Numbered from the stretch's first letter, positions 42,572-53,300 are shown. The stretch is DNA of 64,000 bases from Aestuariivivens insulae (GCF_022662195.1 NZ_JAKMCS010000005.1:124001-188000), one strand, 5' to 3'. Notes: generated from the letters alone by a model not told the origin. Program-made: numbers and translations.

Positions 42572-42910
42572 TCAAAATTTATATAAAGCGTCAACGCAAA
42601 GTATGAAATTAAAAAAGGATTTTCAAATTGCTCAAGAGAAAAGAAACAATTCCTAAAGTATTTAATGTTGGATTAAGGTTTAAACTAATGAGGAATATAG
42701 GGCTTTGAAAATTATTTTGAATGATTTGAAACTTTTACGAAAAATGATTAAAAAGCATTCAAAAGTGTTCTGTTTTTGCAAAGAAAATTAACTTTTGATG
42801 CTATTAATTTTGAATAGGGAATAAAACCTTGAATAATTCTCTTTTTTGGCGTGGGATTTCAAACGTTTTCGTAACAAAAAAAGCTCTCAGCTATTGTTAT
42901 TATTGAGTTT

Positions 42911-42926
42911 ACTGACTTTTGTCAGT
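42911..42926. promoter_or_regulatory. FNR/CRP-like site of pflB
   Basis: ACTGAC-TTTT-GTCAGT, a perfect 16-bp palindrome with TGAC-N4-GTCA core. Its centre (42918.5) is 29.5 bp ahead of the -7 box, about -41 from the expected start of transcription. Confidence 0.75.
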
Positions 42927-42947
42927 TTTATTGTTTGTCATTGCAAG

Positions 42948-42955
42948 TACTTTTG
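42948..42955 (+). promoter_or_regulatory. -7 box of pflB
   Basis: TACTTTTG matches TAnnTTTG and lies 49 bp ahead of the pflB start codon. No good -33 element is visible, as expected for an activator-dependent promoter. Confidence 0.65.
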
Positions 42956-43004
42956 GATTGTTCTTTTAATGAAGATTTTTTCAAAATATTAATTGTATAT
43001 AGCC

Positions 43005-45230
43005 ATGGAAGTAAAACCATTTGTAAACGGAATTTGGACAGATAGAGTGGATGTTAGAAATTTTGTTATTAATAATATTACACCTTATTATGGGACGCAT
43101 CATTTTTTAGTTGGTCCGAGCAAAAGAACCCAAAAATTATGGGATATATGTAAAGAAGCTACTAAAGAGGAACGTAAGAATAATGGGGTTCGTGCCGTTG
43201 ATACTGAAACGATTTCTACAATAAGTGCCTTTAGCGCAGGATATATAGATAAAGAAAACGAAGTGATTGTGGGCTTGCAAACCGATGAGTTGCTAAAACG
43301 TACCATGAAACCTTTTGGAGGTTTTAAAGTAGTTCAAAAAGCGTTGTCCGAGCATGGAGTAAAACCAAACAAAGCCATAACAGAATTATTCTCTAAATAT
43401 GTTAAGACCCATAACGATGGCGTTTTTGATGCCTATACCAATGAAATAAAGAAATACCGCTCTTTAGGGTTTTTAACAGGCCTGCCAGATAATTATGCTA
43501 GAGGTAGAATTATTGGTGATTACCGTAGGGTTGCTTTATATGGAGTTGAATTTTTAATTAAAGCCAAAAAAGTCGATTTAAATAACATTCAAGGGCCAAT
43601 GACCGATGCCGTTATTCGCTTACGGGAAGAGGTATCCGAACAAATTAAAGCCTTAAAAGAGATCATTGAGTTGGGGGCTAAGTACAATTTAGACTTAAGC
43701 CGTCCTGCCGAAAATGCTAAAGAAGCGGTGCAGTGGACCTATATGGCATACCTAGCTGCGGTTAAGGAACAGGATGGTGCAGCCATGTCTTTAGGTAATG
43801 TGTCTACTTTCTTGGATATTTATATTGAGAACGATTTGCAGGAAGGTTTAATTACCGAAGTAGAAGCCCAAGAATATATAGACCAGTTTGTGATGAAATT
43901 ACGAATGGTACGCCATTTAAGAATGGGCGCTTACGACGAGATTTTTGCTGGCGATCCAACTTGGGTAACCGAAGCTATTGGTGGTATGTTTGAAGACGGT
44001 AGGACTAAGGTATCCAAAACTTCTTTTAGGTTTTTAAATACATTATATAACCTAGGCCCTTCACCAGAACCTAATATGACTGTGCTTTGGTCTGAAGATT
44101 TACCGCAAAATTTTAAGGATTATTGTGCCAAAGTGGCCATAGATACATCATCCATCCAATTTGAGAACGATGCCCTAATGCGAACAAGTAGGGGAACAGA
44201 CGATTATGGCATAGCCTGTTGTGTATCCCACCAAGCCTTGGGGAAATCCATTCAGTTTTTTGGGGCACGTACCAATTTAGCTAAAACATTATTGTTGGCC
44301 ATAAATGGTGGTCGTTGTGAAATTACAGGAACCAAAATGGTAGACGGTATTGCCCCATGCGATGGGGAGTATTTAGATTTCGATACCGTTATGGCTAACT
44401 TTAAAACAGCCATGAAACAAGTGGCTCGTGTGTATAACGATTCCATGAACATTATCCATTATATGCACGATAAGTATTATTACGAAAAAGCACAAATGGC
44501 ATTAATCGATACCAATCCAAGTATTAACATTGCTTATGGTATAGCAGGCTTGTCTATTGTAGCAGATTCCTTATCGGCAATCAAATATGCCAAAGTAAAA
44601 CCCATTAGAAATGAGGAAGGTTTAACCGTCGATTTTAAAATTGAAGGCGAGTTCCCTTGCTATGGTAATGATGATGACCGCGTTGATTTGTTAGCCGCTA
44701 AGGCGGTGGCCGATTTCAATAACGAACTCAAACAATTGGATGTCTATAAAAATGCAGAGCCTACCATGTCTGTGCTCACCATAACATCCAATGTGGCCTA
44801 TGGTAAAAAAACAGGGGCAACACCAGATGGAAGAGCAAAAGGAGTGCCATTTGCACCAGGGGCCAACCCTATGCACGGACGGGATTCCCATGGGGCAATA
44901 GCTTCCCTTAACTCTGTAGCAAAGATTAATTATAGCGACTCCCAAGATGGTATTTCCAATACGTTTTCCATTGTGCCAAAATCTTTAGGGGCCAATGAAG
45001 GAGATAGGATTGAAAATTTGGCAAGTATTTTAGATGGTTATTTTTCTAGAAATGCACAGCATATTAATGTGAATGTTTTAAATAAGGAAACCTTGCTTGA
45101 CGCCATGGAACATCCCGAAGAATATCCACAATTAACCATTCGTGTTTCTGGTTATGCCGTAAACTTTGTGAGGTTAACCAAAGAGCAGCAACTGGAAGTC
45201 ATTACACGATCGTTCCACGAATCCATGTAA
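43005..45230 (+). CDS. pflB: Formate C-acetyltransferase (pyruvate formate-lyase)
   Basis: A 741-residue enzyme from ATG 43005 ([20 protein letters not shown]); a TTG 12 bp earlier is less likely. The catalytic cysteine pair is Cys405-Cys406 in GIACCVSHQ, and the radical-bearing glycine is Gly716 in [13 protein letters not shown]. It converts pyruvate and CoA to acetyl-CoA and formate in the absence of oxygen. Length and motifs match true PFL (about 760 residues) rather than glycerol dehydratase-like relatives. The activase gene follows 63 bp later. Confidence 0.95.
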   Translation: MEVKPFVNGIWTDRVDVRNFVINNITPYYGTHHFLVGPSKRTQKLWDICKEATKEERKNNGVRAVDTETISTISAFSAGYIDKENEVIVGLQTDELLKRTMKPFGGFKVVQKALSEHGVKPNKAITELFSKYVKTHNDGVFDAYTNEIKKYRSLGFLTGLPDNYARGRIIGDYRRVALYGVEFLIKAKKVDLNNIQGPMTDAVIRLREEVSEQIKALKEIIELGAKYNLDLSRPAENAKEAVQWTYMAYLAAVKEQDGAAMSLGNVSTFLDIYIENDLQEGLITEVEAQEYIDQFVMKLRMVRHLRMGAYDEIFAGDPTWVTEAIGGMFEDGRTKVSKTSFRFLNTLYNLGPSPEPNMTVLWSEDLPQNFKDYCAKVAIDTSSIQFENDALMRTSRGTDDYGIACCVSHQALGKSIQFFGARTNLAKTLLLAINGGRCEITGTKMVDGIAPCDGEYLDFDTVMANFKTAMKQVARVYNDSMNIIHYMHDKYYYEKAQMALIDTNPSINIAYGIAGLSIVADSLSAIKYAKVKPIRNEEGLTVDFKIEGEFPCYGNDDDRVDLLAAKAVADFNNELKQLDVYKNAEPTMSVLTITSNVAYGKKTGATPDGRAKGVPFAPGANPMHGRDSHGAIASLNSVAKINYSDSQDGISNTFSIVPKSLGANEGDRIENLASILDGYFSRNAQHINVNVLNKETLLDAMEHPEEYPQLTIRVSGYAVNFVRLTKEQQLEVITRSFHESM

Positions 45231-45256
45231 ACATTTTTTAATATTTTGAATTAGCA

Positions 45257-45299
45257 GCACCTGAATAAGGAAGTGTAACAGCTTCTTGTTCAGGTGCAA
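45257..45299 (+). promoter_or_regulatory. Strong hairpin between pflB and pflA
   Basis: GCACCTGAA (45257-45265) pairs perfectly with TTCAGGTGC (45290-45298), and inner bases AAGGAAG/CTTCTT extend the stem. AAATTTTAAAA follows. It may act as a partial terminator or mRNA-stabilising 3' structure, giving much PflB and little PflA. Confidence 0.6.
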
Positions 45300-46067
45300 A
45301 TTTTAAAATTGGAAATTATTAAAACTGAAGATAACATATTGCACGTACACTCAGTAGAATCCTTTGGAACTCACGACGGACCGGGTGTTCGTATGGTTGT
45401 ATTTTTACAAGGGTGTAAACTAAAATGCTTGTATTGCCATAATCCAGATACTATAGATACACATGGAGGTAAAGCCTATCCTATTGAGGAACTGGTACAA
45501 ATGGCTATAAAAGAAAAACCCTATTTTGGAAAAAAAGGAGGGGTAACAGTTTCTGGAGGAGAACCTTTGTTGCAATCCAAAGCATTGATTCCATTTTTTA
45601 AGCGCTTAAAGGAAGAGGGCATTCATACCAACATAGATACTAACGGTAGAATATTAAACCATTTTACCGAGCAATTGTTGGATAACTATACAGATTTGGT
45701 GATGTTGGATATCAAGCACATGACCGAAGCAGGATACGAAACCTTAACAGGAGCTAAAAACAAAGAAACCACATTCAATTTTGCAAAATACAGAGAAGCT
45801 TCAGGAAAGCCAATGTGGTTGCGTTATGTGCTTATTCCTGAAATAACCAATAAGCCAGAGTTGTTGCATGCTATGGGGGAGTACTTTAAAGAGTATAAAA
45901 CCATTGAAAAAATTGAACTGCAACCCTATCACAAGCTTGGCATTCATAAATGGGAGGCATTAGGATGGGACTATCAATTAAAGGAAGCTCGAGAAAATAC
46001 AGAAGAAGAAATTGATGCAGCAGTACTGGTATTGCAACACTATTTTAAAGAAGTAAAAGTAAACTAA
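45294..46067 (+). CDS. pflA: Pyruvate formate-lyase activating enzyme (radical SAM)
   Basis: Up to 257 residues. The radical-SAM cluster motif CKLKCLYCHNPDT has the CxxxCxxC pattern, preceded by SVESFGTHDGPGVRMVVFLQG and followed by GGVTVSGGEPLLQ (SAM-binding GGE). It installs the glycyl radical on Gly716 of PflB using S-adenosylmethionine. No ATG is available: GTG 45294 lies within a hairpin arm, while TTG 45309 or TTG 45339 gives an N-terminus closer in length to known activases. The start is therefore uncertain. Confidence 0.92.
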   Translation: MQILKLEIIKTEDNILHVHSVESFGTHDGPGVRMVVFLQGCKLKCLYCHNPDTIDTHGGKAYPIEELVQMAIKEKPYFGKKGGVTVSGGEPLLQSKALIPFFKRLKEEGIHTNIDTNGRILNHFTEQLLDNYTDLVMLDIKHMTEAGYETLTGAKNKETTFNFAKYREASGKPMWLRYVLIPEITNKPELLHAMGEYFKEYKTIEKIELQPYHKLGIHKWEALGWDYQLKEARENTEEEIDAAVLVLQHYFKEVKVN

Positions 46068-46087
46068 CAATACTAAACTTATCAATA

Positions 46088-47344
46088 ATGAATACACAAA
46101 AACTAAAAAACCGATGGTTAATAGCGGCTTCAGCAGTTGGGATACACATTTCAATAGGGTCTGTTTATGCTTATTCTGTAATGACCAATCCTGTTAAGGA
46201 CATCTTCAGTGTAGAAGGTAGTACAGTAAAATGGGCCTTTAAGATTGCCATTTTGTTATTAGGCTTTTCAGCTGCTTTTTTAGGGCGTTGGGTTGAAAAA
46301 GTAGGCCCAAAAGTAAGTGGTACAGCAGCAGGACTTTTTTATGGTATAGGTATTTTGGGCTCGGGCATGGCCGTGCAGTTGGAGTCCTTGCCCTTATTTT
46401 TTCTATGCTATGGGGTTATTGGGGGAATAGGTTTAGGATTGGGGTATATTACTCCGGTTAGTACATTAGTAAAATGGTTTCCAGATAGACGCGGCTTGGC
46501 AACTGGAATGGCTATTATGGGCTTTGGGTTTGCGGCCTTAATTTTTGGTCCCATTATGCAATCCCTTTTTGATGCTGTAGGGGTTTCCAATGCCTTTTAT
46601 ATTTTAGGGGTAATTTACATGGTACTCATATTAGCATCGGCAAGATATATAGAAAAACCTCCTGAAGGCTATTTGCCAGAAGGGTTTCAGAAAGGAGAAG
46701 GTAAAAACATTAAAGCAGATATGGCAAATATCGATGCCAGCACAGCTTTAAGAACCACTCGTTTTTACTATATCTGGGTCATGATGTTTATAAATATTGC
46801 TTGTGGTATTGCTATTATCTCTGCTGCAAGCCCGATGATGCAAGAAAAACTAAACTATACGCCAATGGAAGCGGCTGCAATAGTGGGCTTAATAGGAGTG
46901 TTTAATGGCTTGGGCAGAATATTATGGTCAACCCTTTCAGATTATTTAGGAAGATCCAATACCTATATCGTGTTTTTTGTATTTCAAATATTGGCTTTTT
47001 ACTTTTTGCCGAAAATCTCGATGGAATTAACATTCTTAGTGGTTCTGTTTACAGTTATTACCATGTATGGTGGTGGTTTCTCAACACTACCAGCCTTTTT
47101 GGGCGATTTATTTGGTACCAAACAATTAGGAGCCATTCACGGGTTGGTATTAACGGCTTGGGCATTGGCGGGTGTTGTAGGGCCCACCATTTACGATGTG
47201 GTTAAATCGGCTACAGGATCCTTAGATACAACCTTAATGGTGTTTGCAGGATTGTTTTTAGTGGCTTTTGCTATAGCATTATTAATGAAGCGTGAAGTAG
47301 CCAATGCCTATAAGAAATTAGATAAAAGATTAAGGTTTGCTTAG
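46088..47344 (+). CDS. MFS transporter of the oxalate/formate antiporter (OFA) family
   Basis: A 418-residue protein with 12 membrane segments. The N-terminal helix SAVGIHISIGSVYAYSVMTNPV, the GGIGLGLGYITPVSTLVKWFPDRRGLATG loop (residues 111-139) and FNGLGRILWSTLSDYLGRSNTY (the second MFS cytoplasmic-loop motif) are typical of OFA carriers. Adjacent to PFL genes, it most likely exports formate or exchanges organic anions such as pyruvate or lactate. It starts 20 bp after pflA, so it is in the same operon, and a strong terminator follows. Confidence 0.85.
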   Translation: MNTQKLKNRWLIAASAVGIHISIGSVYAYSVMTNPVKDIFSVEGSTVKWAFKIAILLLGFSAAFLGRWVEKVGPKVSGTAAGLFYGIGILGSGMAVQLESLPLFFLCYGVIGGIGLGLGYITPVSTLVKWFPDRRGLATGMAIMGFGFAALIFGPIMQSLFDAVGVSNAFYILGVIYMVLILASARYIEKPPEGYLPEGFQKGEGKNIKADMANIDASTALRTTRFYYIWVMMFINIACGIAIISAASPMMQEKLNYTPMEAAAIVGLIGVFNGLGRILWSTLSDYLGRSNTYIVFFVFQILAFYFLPKISMELTFLVVLFTVITMYGGGFSTLPAFLGDLFGTKQLGAIHGLVLTAWALAGVVGPTIYDVVKSATGSLDTTLMVFAGLFLVAFAIALLMKREVANAYKKLDKRLRFA

Positions 47345-47382
47345 TTAAGCTGTAGAAATCTGTTTTTTTCATCAATTGCCTT

Positions 47383-47417
47383 AAACCATCTTCATAATTA
47401 TTGAAGGTGGTTTTTTT
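47383..47417 (+). terminator. Terminator of the pfl operon
   Basis: Stem AAACCATCTTCA/TGAAGGTGGTTT (one G-T pair), loop TAATTAT, followed by TTTT. The next gene therefore needs its own promoter. Confidence 0.9.
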
Positions 47418-47450
47418 ATGAAGAATGAGGGTGTATAAATCATTCATAAT

Positions 47451-47464
47451 ATGACTTTTATCAT
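47451..47464. promoter_or_regulatory. FNR/CRP-like site of ppdK
   Basis: ATGAC-TTTT-ATCAT, imperfect palindrome of TGAC-N4-ATCA type. Its centre (47457.5) is 29.5 bp ahead of the box TACTTTTA at 47487, the same geometry as in pflB and tonB. Confidence 0.6.
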
Positions 47465-47486
47465 TAAAATACTGCTTTTTAGTAGG

Positions 47487-47494
47487 TACTTTTA
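47487..47494 (+). promoter_or_regulatory. -7 box of ppdK
   Basis: TACTTTTA, one base from TAnnTTTG, 39 bp before the ppdK start codon. Confidence 0.5.
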
Positions 47495-47532
47495 TCTAAG
47501 TTTTTTAAATTATAGAATCAAAATTAGTAATC

Positions 47533-50262
47533 ATGGAAATACTAGAAGATGTGAAAACAAGAGTGTATAAATTCGGTAATAAGACAGCCGATGGAAATAG
47601 TACAATGCGTAACCTTTTAGGAGGAAAAGGAGCTAATCTAGCAGAAATGAGTGCCATAGGAATTCCTGTGCCACCAGGTTTTACCATTACAACCGAAGTT
47701 TGTACAGAATATAACCAATTAGGTCAGGAAGCTGTTATTGAAATGATTAAACCAGAAGTTGAAATTTCTATAGCAAATATTGAATCTTTAATGGGAAGTA
47801 CTTTTGGCGATAAGGAGAATCCGTTATTGGTTTCGGTACGCTCTGGTGCTCGGGTATCCATGCCGGGTATGATGGATACCGTTTTAAATTTGGGCATGAA
47901 CGATGAGGTGGTACAAGGTTTGGCTGCAAAGACCAATAACGAACAATTTGCATGGGATTCTTACCGTCGCTTTATCCAAATGTATGGGGGTGTGGTTTTA
48001 GGTATGAAGCCAGCTTCAAAAGAAGATATCGATCCTTTTGAGGAAATCATGGAGCACTTAAAACATAAAAGAGGCATTCAATTGGATACCGAGTTTACGG
48101 TACAAGATTTAAAAGATTTGGTATATGATTTTAAGGATGCGGTCAAGAAACGAACTGGGCATGATTTTCCAACCAATCCTTGGGATCAGCTTTGGGGGGC
48201 AATTGTAGCCGTATTTAATAGTTGGAATGGCGATAGGGCAGTATATTATAGAAATATGCATGGTTATCCAGCCGATTGGGGAACCGCAGTAAATGTGCAG
48301 GCCATGGTGTATGGTAATATGGGAGATAATTCCGGTACGGGGGTTTGTTTTACGCGCGATGCAGGAACCGGAGAAAATGTGTTTAATGGAGAGTACCTTA
48401 TAAATGCTCAAGGTGAAGATGTGGTTGCTGGTGTGAGAACGCCACAGCAAATTACAAAGCTAGGGTCTCAACGTTGGGCAGAATTGGCAAAAGTTGAAGA
48501 AGAAGATCGCTTGAAAAACTATCCTTCTTTAGAAGAATTAATGCCGTCCATATTTAAAGAATTAAACAGCTATCAGGACACTTTAGAAAAGCACTATCGA
48601 GACATGCAGGATATGGAGTTTACCATTCAGGATGGTAAACTATGGATTTTACAAACAAGGAATGGTAAGCGTACAGGAGCTGCTATGGTGAAAATTGGAA
48701 TGGATCTTCTAAAAGAAGGTATGATTGATGAAAAAGAAGCTTTATTATTGGTTGAGCCTAATAAGTTGGATGAATTGTTGCATCCTATTTTCGATCCTTC
48801 AGCATTAAAACGAGCCCATGTTATTGCACAAGGGTTGCCAGCCTCTCCTGGTGCAGCTACAGGTAAAATAGTGTTCTTTGCCGATGAAGCAGCTAAATAC
48901 AAAAACAGTATTTTGGTTCGTATTGAAACCTCGCCAGAAGATTTGGAAGGGATGAATATCGCCAAAGGTATTTTAACGGCTCGAGGCGGTATGACCTCAC
49001 ATGCAGCTGTTGTGGCCCGAGGTATGGGTAAATGTTGTGTGTCTGGAGCGGGAGCCTTAAAAATTAATTATAAAACGAGAACATTAACTGTTGATGACCA
49101 TGAGTATCATGAAGGCGATTGGATTTCATTAAACGGATCAACAGGTAATATTTTTGAAGGCAAAGTAGCGACTATGGAGCCTGAGTTAAGCGGTGAATTT
49201 GCAGAACTTATGGCGCTAACAGATAAGTATGGCGAAATGAAGGTGCGTACCAATGCCGATACACCTAAAGATGCTAAAATAGCCCGTAATTTTGGAGCGC
49301 AAGGAATAGGGTTGACCAGAACGGAACATATGTTCTTTGAAGTGGATAGGATTAAGGCCATGCGCGAAATGATTCTGGCTGATACGGTAAAAGGTAGAAA
49401 ACAAGCCCTTGAAGAATTGTTGCCTATGCAGCGTTCAGACTTTGAAGGTATTTTTGAAGCTATGGAAGGGTTATCGGTGACCATTCGTTTATTGGATCCG
49501 CCGTTACACGAATTTGTACCCCATCAGTTAGCAACCCAAAAGGAACTGGCTGAAGATATGCATATTTCGTTACAGGCCGTAAAAAATAAAGTGGCCGAAT
49601 TGGAGGAATTTAACCCTATGTTGGGGCACAGAGGTTGTCGCTTAGGAAATACCTATCCAGAGATTACCGAAATGCAAACCCGGGCCATTATTGAAGCAGC
49701 GCTTAATTTAAAAGAACGTGGTATTATTTGTAAACCGGAAATCATGATTCCGTTAGTGGGAACCGTTAAAGAGTTTGAAGCTCAAGAACAAGTTATTAGA
49801 ACTACGGCGAATACGGTTTTTGAAGAACGAAATGATAGTGTTGAGTATTTGGTAGGAACCATGATTGAAGTGCCTAGAGCGGCATTGATGGCCGATTTAA
49901 TTGCTGAAAAAGCCGATTTCTTCTCCTTTGGTACTAACGATTTAACACAGATGACCTTTGGGTACTCTCGCGACGATGCTAGTAAGTTCTTACCTATATA
50001 TATTGAAAAAGGCATTTTGAACGTCGATCCTTTTGAAGTACTGGATCAAGAAGGCGTAGGGCAATTGGTTAAACTAGGTACTGAACGCGGAAGAAGTGTA
50101 AAACCAAACTTAAAAGTTGGTATTTGTGGTGAGCATGGTGGTGAACCAAGTTCTGTTGAGTTTTGCTATAATACAGGAATGGACTATGTAAGTTGTTCAC
50201 CTTATAGAGTGCCTATTGCACGATTAGTTTCTGCACAAGCGGCTATAAAAGCCACTATGTAA
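47533..50262 (+). CDS. ppdK: Pyruvate, phosphate dikinase
   Basis: A 909-residue enzyme with N-terminal ATP-grasp domain (MRNLLGGKGANLAEMSAIGIPVPPGF, about residues 26-51), central phosphohistidine domain with His490 in GGMTSHAAVVARG, and C-terminal PEP/pyruvate barrel with GTNDLTQMTFGYSRDD and the Cys of GICGEHGGEP near residue 864. It interconverts ATP, phosphate and pyruvate with AMP, pyrophosphate and PEP. Next to PFL it may run in the ATP-forming direction or supply PEP from pyruvate. It has its own promoter with an FNR-like site and shares a bidirectional terminator with purL. Confidence 0.96.
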   Translation: MEILEDVKTRVYKFGNKTADGNSTMRNLLGGKGANLAEMSAIGIPVPPGFTITTEVCTEYNQLGQEAVIEMIKPEVEISIANIESLMGSTFGDKENPLLVSVRSGARVSMPGMMDTVLNLGMNDEVVQGLAAKTNNEQFAWDSYRRFIQMYGGVVLGMKPASKEDIDPFEEIMEHLKHKRGIQLDTEFTVQDLKDLVYDFKDAVKKRTGHDFPTNPWDQLWGAIVAVFNSWNGDRAVYYRNMHGYPADWGTAVNVQAMVYGNMGDNSGTGVCFTRDAGTGENVFNGEYLINAQGEDVVAGVRTPQQITKLGSQRWAELAKVEEEDRLKNYPSLEELMPSIFKELNSYQDTLEKHYRDMQDMEFTIQDGKLWILQTRNGKRTGAAMVKIGMDLLKEGMIDEKEALLLVEPNKLDELLHPIFDPSALKRAHVIAQGLPASPGAATGKIVFFADEAAKYKNSILVRIETSPEDLEGMNIAKGILTARGGMTSHAAVVARGMGKCCVSGAGALKINYKTRTLTVDDHEYHEGDWISLNGSTGNIFEGKVATMEPELSGEFAELMALTDKYGEMKVRTNADTPKDAKIARNFGAQGIGLTRTEHMFFEVDRIKAMREMILADTVKGRKQALEELLPMQRSDFEGIFEAMEGLSVTIRLLDPPLHEFVPHQLATQKELAEDMHISLQAVKNKVAELEEFNPMLGHRGCRLGNTYPEITEMQTRAIIEAALNLKERGIICKPEIMIPLVGTVKEFEAQEQVIRTTANTVFEERNDSVEYLVGTMIEVPRAALMADLIAEKADFFSFGTNDLTQMTFGYSRDDASKFLPIYIEKGILNVDPFEVLDQEGVGQLVKLGTERGRSVKPNLKVGICGEHGGEPSSVEFCYNTGMDYVSCSPYRVPIARLVSAQAAIKATM

Positions 50263-50292
50263 TAAGTTTTTCATTTTTATAAGTTTGATAGT

Positions 50293-50333
50293 AAAAAAGC
50301 CTAAGATGATTTTAAATCACTTAGGCTTTTTTT
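50293..50333. terminator. Bidirectional terminator between ppdK and purL
   Basis: AAAAAAGCCTAAG pairs with CTTAGGCTTTTTT, with an AT-rich inner loop. The A- and T-runs at the stem ends serve both converging genes. Confidence 0.92.
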
Positions 50334-50364
50334 ATTCTAGATTTTTTGCTTTTTATAACTAGTT

Positions 50365-53300
50365 TTAATTATGGCTTTCAATCCACTTTCGTGCATTTAC
50401 AAAAGCTTCCAGCCAAGGCGAAACTTCATCTGTCCTGCCTTCTGGGTAGTGTGCCCAGTTCCATTGGAAAGTAGAACGTTCAATATGCGGCATGGTTACC
50501 AAATGACGTCCAGAGGCATCACACATCATCGCGGTGTTAAAATCTGAACCATTAGGATTATGCGGATACTCTGCATAACCATATTTGGCTACAATATTGT
50601 ATTGGTCTTCGGTATAAGGTAAACTAAATTTGCCTTCACCATGTGAAATCCAAACACCTAGCGTACTGCCTGCCAATGTAGATAACATCACCGAGTTGTT
50701 CTCTTGTATTTTTACCGAGGTAAAGGCGCTTTCGTGTTTATGGGATTCGTTGTAGGTTAATTTTCCATGAATCTCATGGTCTGGATTAATTTCTTCCAAT
50801 TCCATAAACAATTGGCAACCATTACAGATACCTACCGATAAGGTGTCTTTTCTGTTAAAGAAATCCTGAATGGCCTTATTGGCCTTTTCATTATATTTAA
50901 TAGCACCGGCCCAACCTTTTGCTGATCCTAAAACGTCTGAATTAGAGAAACCACCAACAGCACCTAAAAACTGGATGTCCTCCAAGGTTTCGCGACCAGA
51001 GATTAAATCGGTCATATGCACGTCCTTAACATCAAAACCAGCTAAGTACATGGCGTTGGCCATCTCACGCTCGGAGTTACTTCCTTTTTCACGTAATATG
51101 GCTGCTTTTGGTCTTGCAGTCTGAGGCTCTCGAAGACTTGGCGAGGCAATCTCACCATCAGATTGCTTCACTTCGTTCGCAATGACGTCGGTTAATTTAC
51201 CGGTGAAATGTTTAGGGAACGTGTATTTTAAAGGTTGATTTTTATAATTGTTATATCGGTCTTCAGCTAAATTATTGGCAGTTTGCTTTTGGTCCAATAA
51301 ATAGGATGTTTTGTACCAAGTATCACGAAGCGTAGAAACTGTTAGGGTAAATACATCGGTATCGTTAATTATACTTAGTGTATCAGATTCTGTTACTTTA
51401 CCAATATTGAAGAATTCAATATTAGCTTCAGATAAAATCGCTTCTATTGAAGCATCTTTGGACTGAATAACAATTCCTGCATTTTCAGCGAACAATAGTT
51501 TTAATGAGTCTTTCTCGCTTAAAGCCGATAAATCTAATGCAGCCCCTAAGTTGTTATCTGCAAAACACAGTTCCAATAGGGTAGTAATCAATCCACCCGA
51601 TGCCACATCGTGTCCCGCAACAATTTGTCCGTCTACAATTAATTGCTGAACAGTATTGAATACGGTTTTAACATAACCGGCATTTTTTACGGTTGGAGCT
51701 TGATTACCCACTTTATTAAGAATTTGGGCAAATGAACTACCACCTAATTTAAAGTTGTCTTGGGATAAATTGATGTAATAAACAGCACCGCTATTTTTCT
51801 TGAAAACAGGTTCAACTACTTTATTGATATCGGTACAATTAGCTGCTGCCGAAATAATAACCGTACCAGGAGCAATAACCTCTTCATTAGGGTATTTTTG
51901 CTTCATGGACAACGAGTCTTTGCCTGTTGGTACGTTAATCCCTAAATCGATGGCAAATTCCGAAACCGCTTCAACCGCTTCATATAAACGGGCATCTTCA
52001 CCTTCGTTTTTACAGGGCCACATCCAGTTTGCCGATAATGATACATTTTTTAAACCCTCTTTTAAAGGCGCCCAAATAATATTGGTCAAGGCTTCTGTTA
52101 TGGAATTTCTACTTCCTGCAACGGGGTCTATAAGTCCCGAAATAGGGGAGTGTCCAATAGAGGTTGCAATACCTTCTTTTCCTTTATAATCCAGAGCCAT
52201 AACCCCTACATTATTTAAAGGAAGTTGTAATGGGCCAGCACACTGTTGTTTCGCCACTTTACCCCCAACACAGCGGTCTACCTTGTTGGTTAACCAGTCT
52301 TTACAGGCAACAGCTTCCAACTGTAATAACTGTTCTAGGTAGTCGTGGAATTTATCTGTTGCATAGTTTACATCTTGGTAATTTTGCTTTACCGTTGTAT
52401 CGGTCATGATGGTTTTTGGAGAACTGCCAAACATATCCTCCAAAGCTAAATCCATTGGAGTATTGCCTTTGGTTTTAGATTGGAACGTGAATCTATCGTC
52501 ACCTGTTACATCACCTACGGTATACATTGGTGAACGTTCACGATCTGCTATTTTATGAAGAATTTCTAAGTGTTCCTCGCCAATAACCAATCCCATACGT
52601 TCTTGGGATTCGTTACCAATAATTTCTTTGTCGGATAGGGTAGGGTCTCCTATAGGTAAGGCGTCTAAATCTATCTTTCCTCCGGTATCTTCAACCAATT
52701 CAGAAAGACAATTTAAGTGGCCACCAGCACCGTGGTCATGGATGGAAACAATAAAGTTTTCTTCACTTTCTACCATACCCCTTACAGCATTGGCAGCACG
52801 CTTTTGCATTTCCGGATTGGAACGTTGTACGGCATTTAATTCTATACCAGAAGCGAATTCCCCGGTATCTGCCGATGATACCGCAGCACCACCCATACCA
52901 ATACGGTAATTTTCACCACCTAGAATTACAATTTTATCGCCTGTTTTGGGAGCGTCTTTTAGCGCTTGGTCTTTTTTGCCATAGCCAATACCCCCAGCAA
53001 GCATAATAACCTTATCGTAACCTAGTTTACGTGATTTGGAGGCTGAGGTTCTCGAAGCCTCCATATTTCCTGCTCCTTCTGGCACTTCGAGAGCCTCAGT
53101 GCCCGCCACATCTCCTTCAGTGTCTTCCTCATGCTCGAAAGTCAATACCGAACCACAAATAAGGGGTTGACCAAATTTGTTTCCGAAATCGGAGGCGCCA
53201 TTGGATGCTTTTATTAAAATGTCCATTGGGGTTTGGTATAACCAGTCGCGTTCTACAAAAGCTTTTTCCCAGGGACGTTCGTCTTCCAATCTGGAATATG

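Larger units (their letters stand above)
42572..43004. other. Regulatory gap upstream of pflB
   Basis: 433 bp without an open frame of note. The right third contains the FNR-like site and promoter of pflB. The left part is AT-rich, carries the acyl-CoA synthetase promoter, and shows no further clear signal. Confidence 0.6.
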
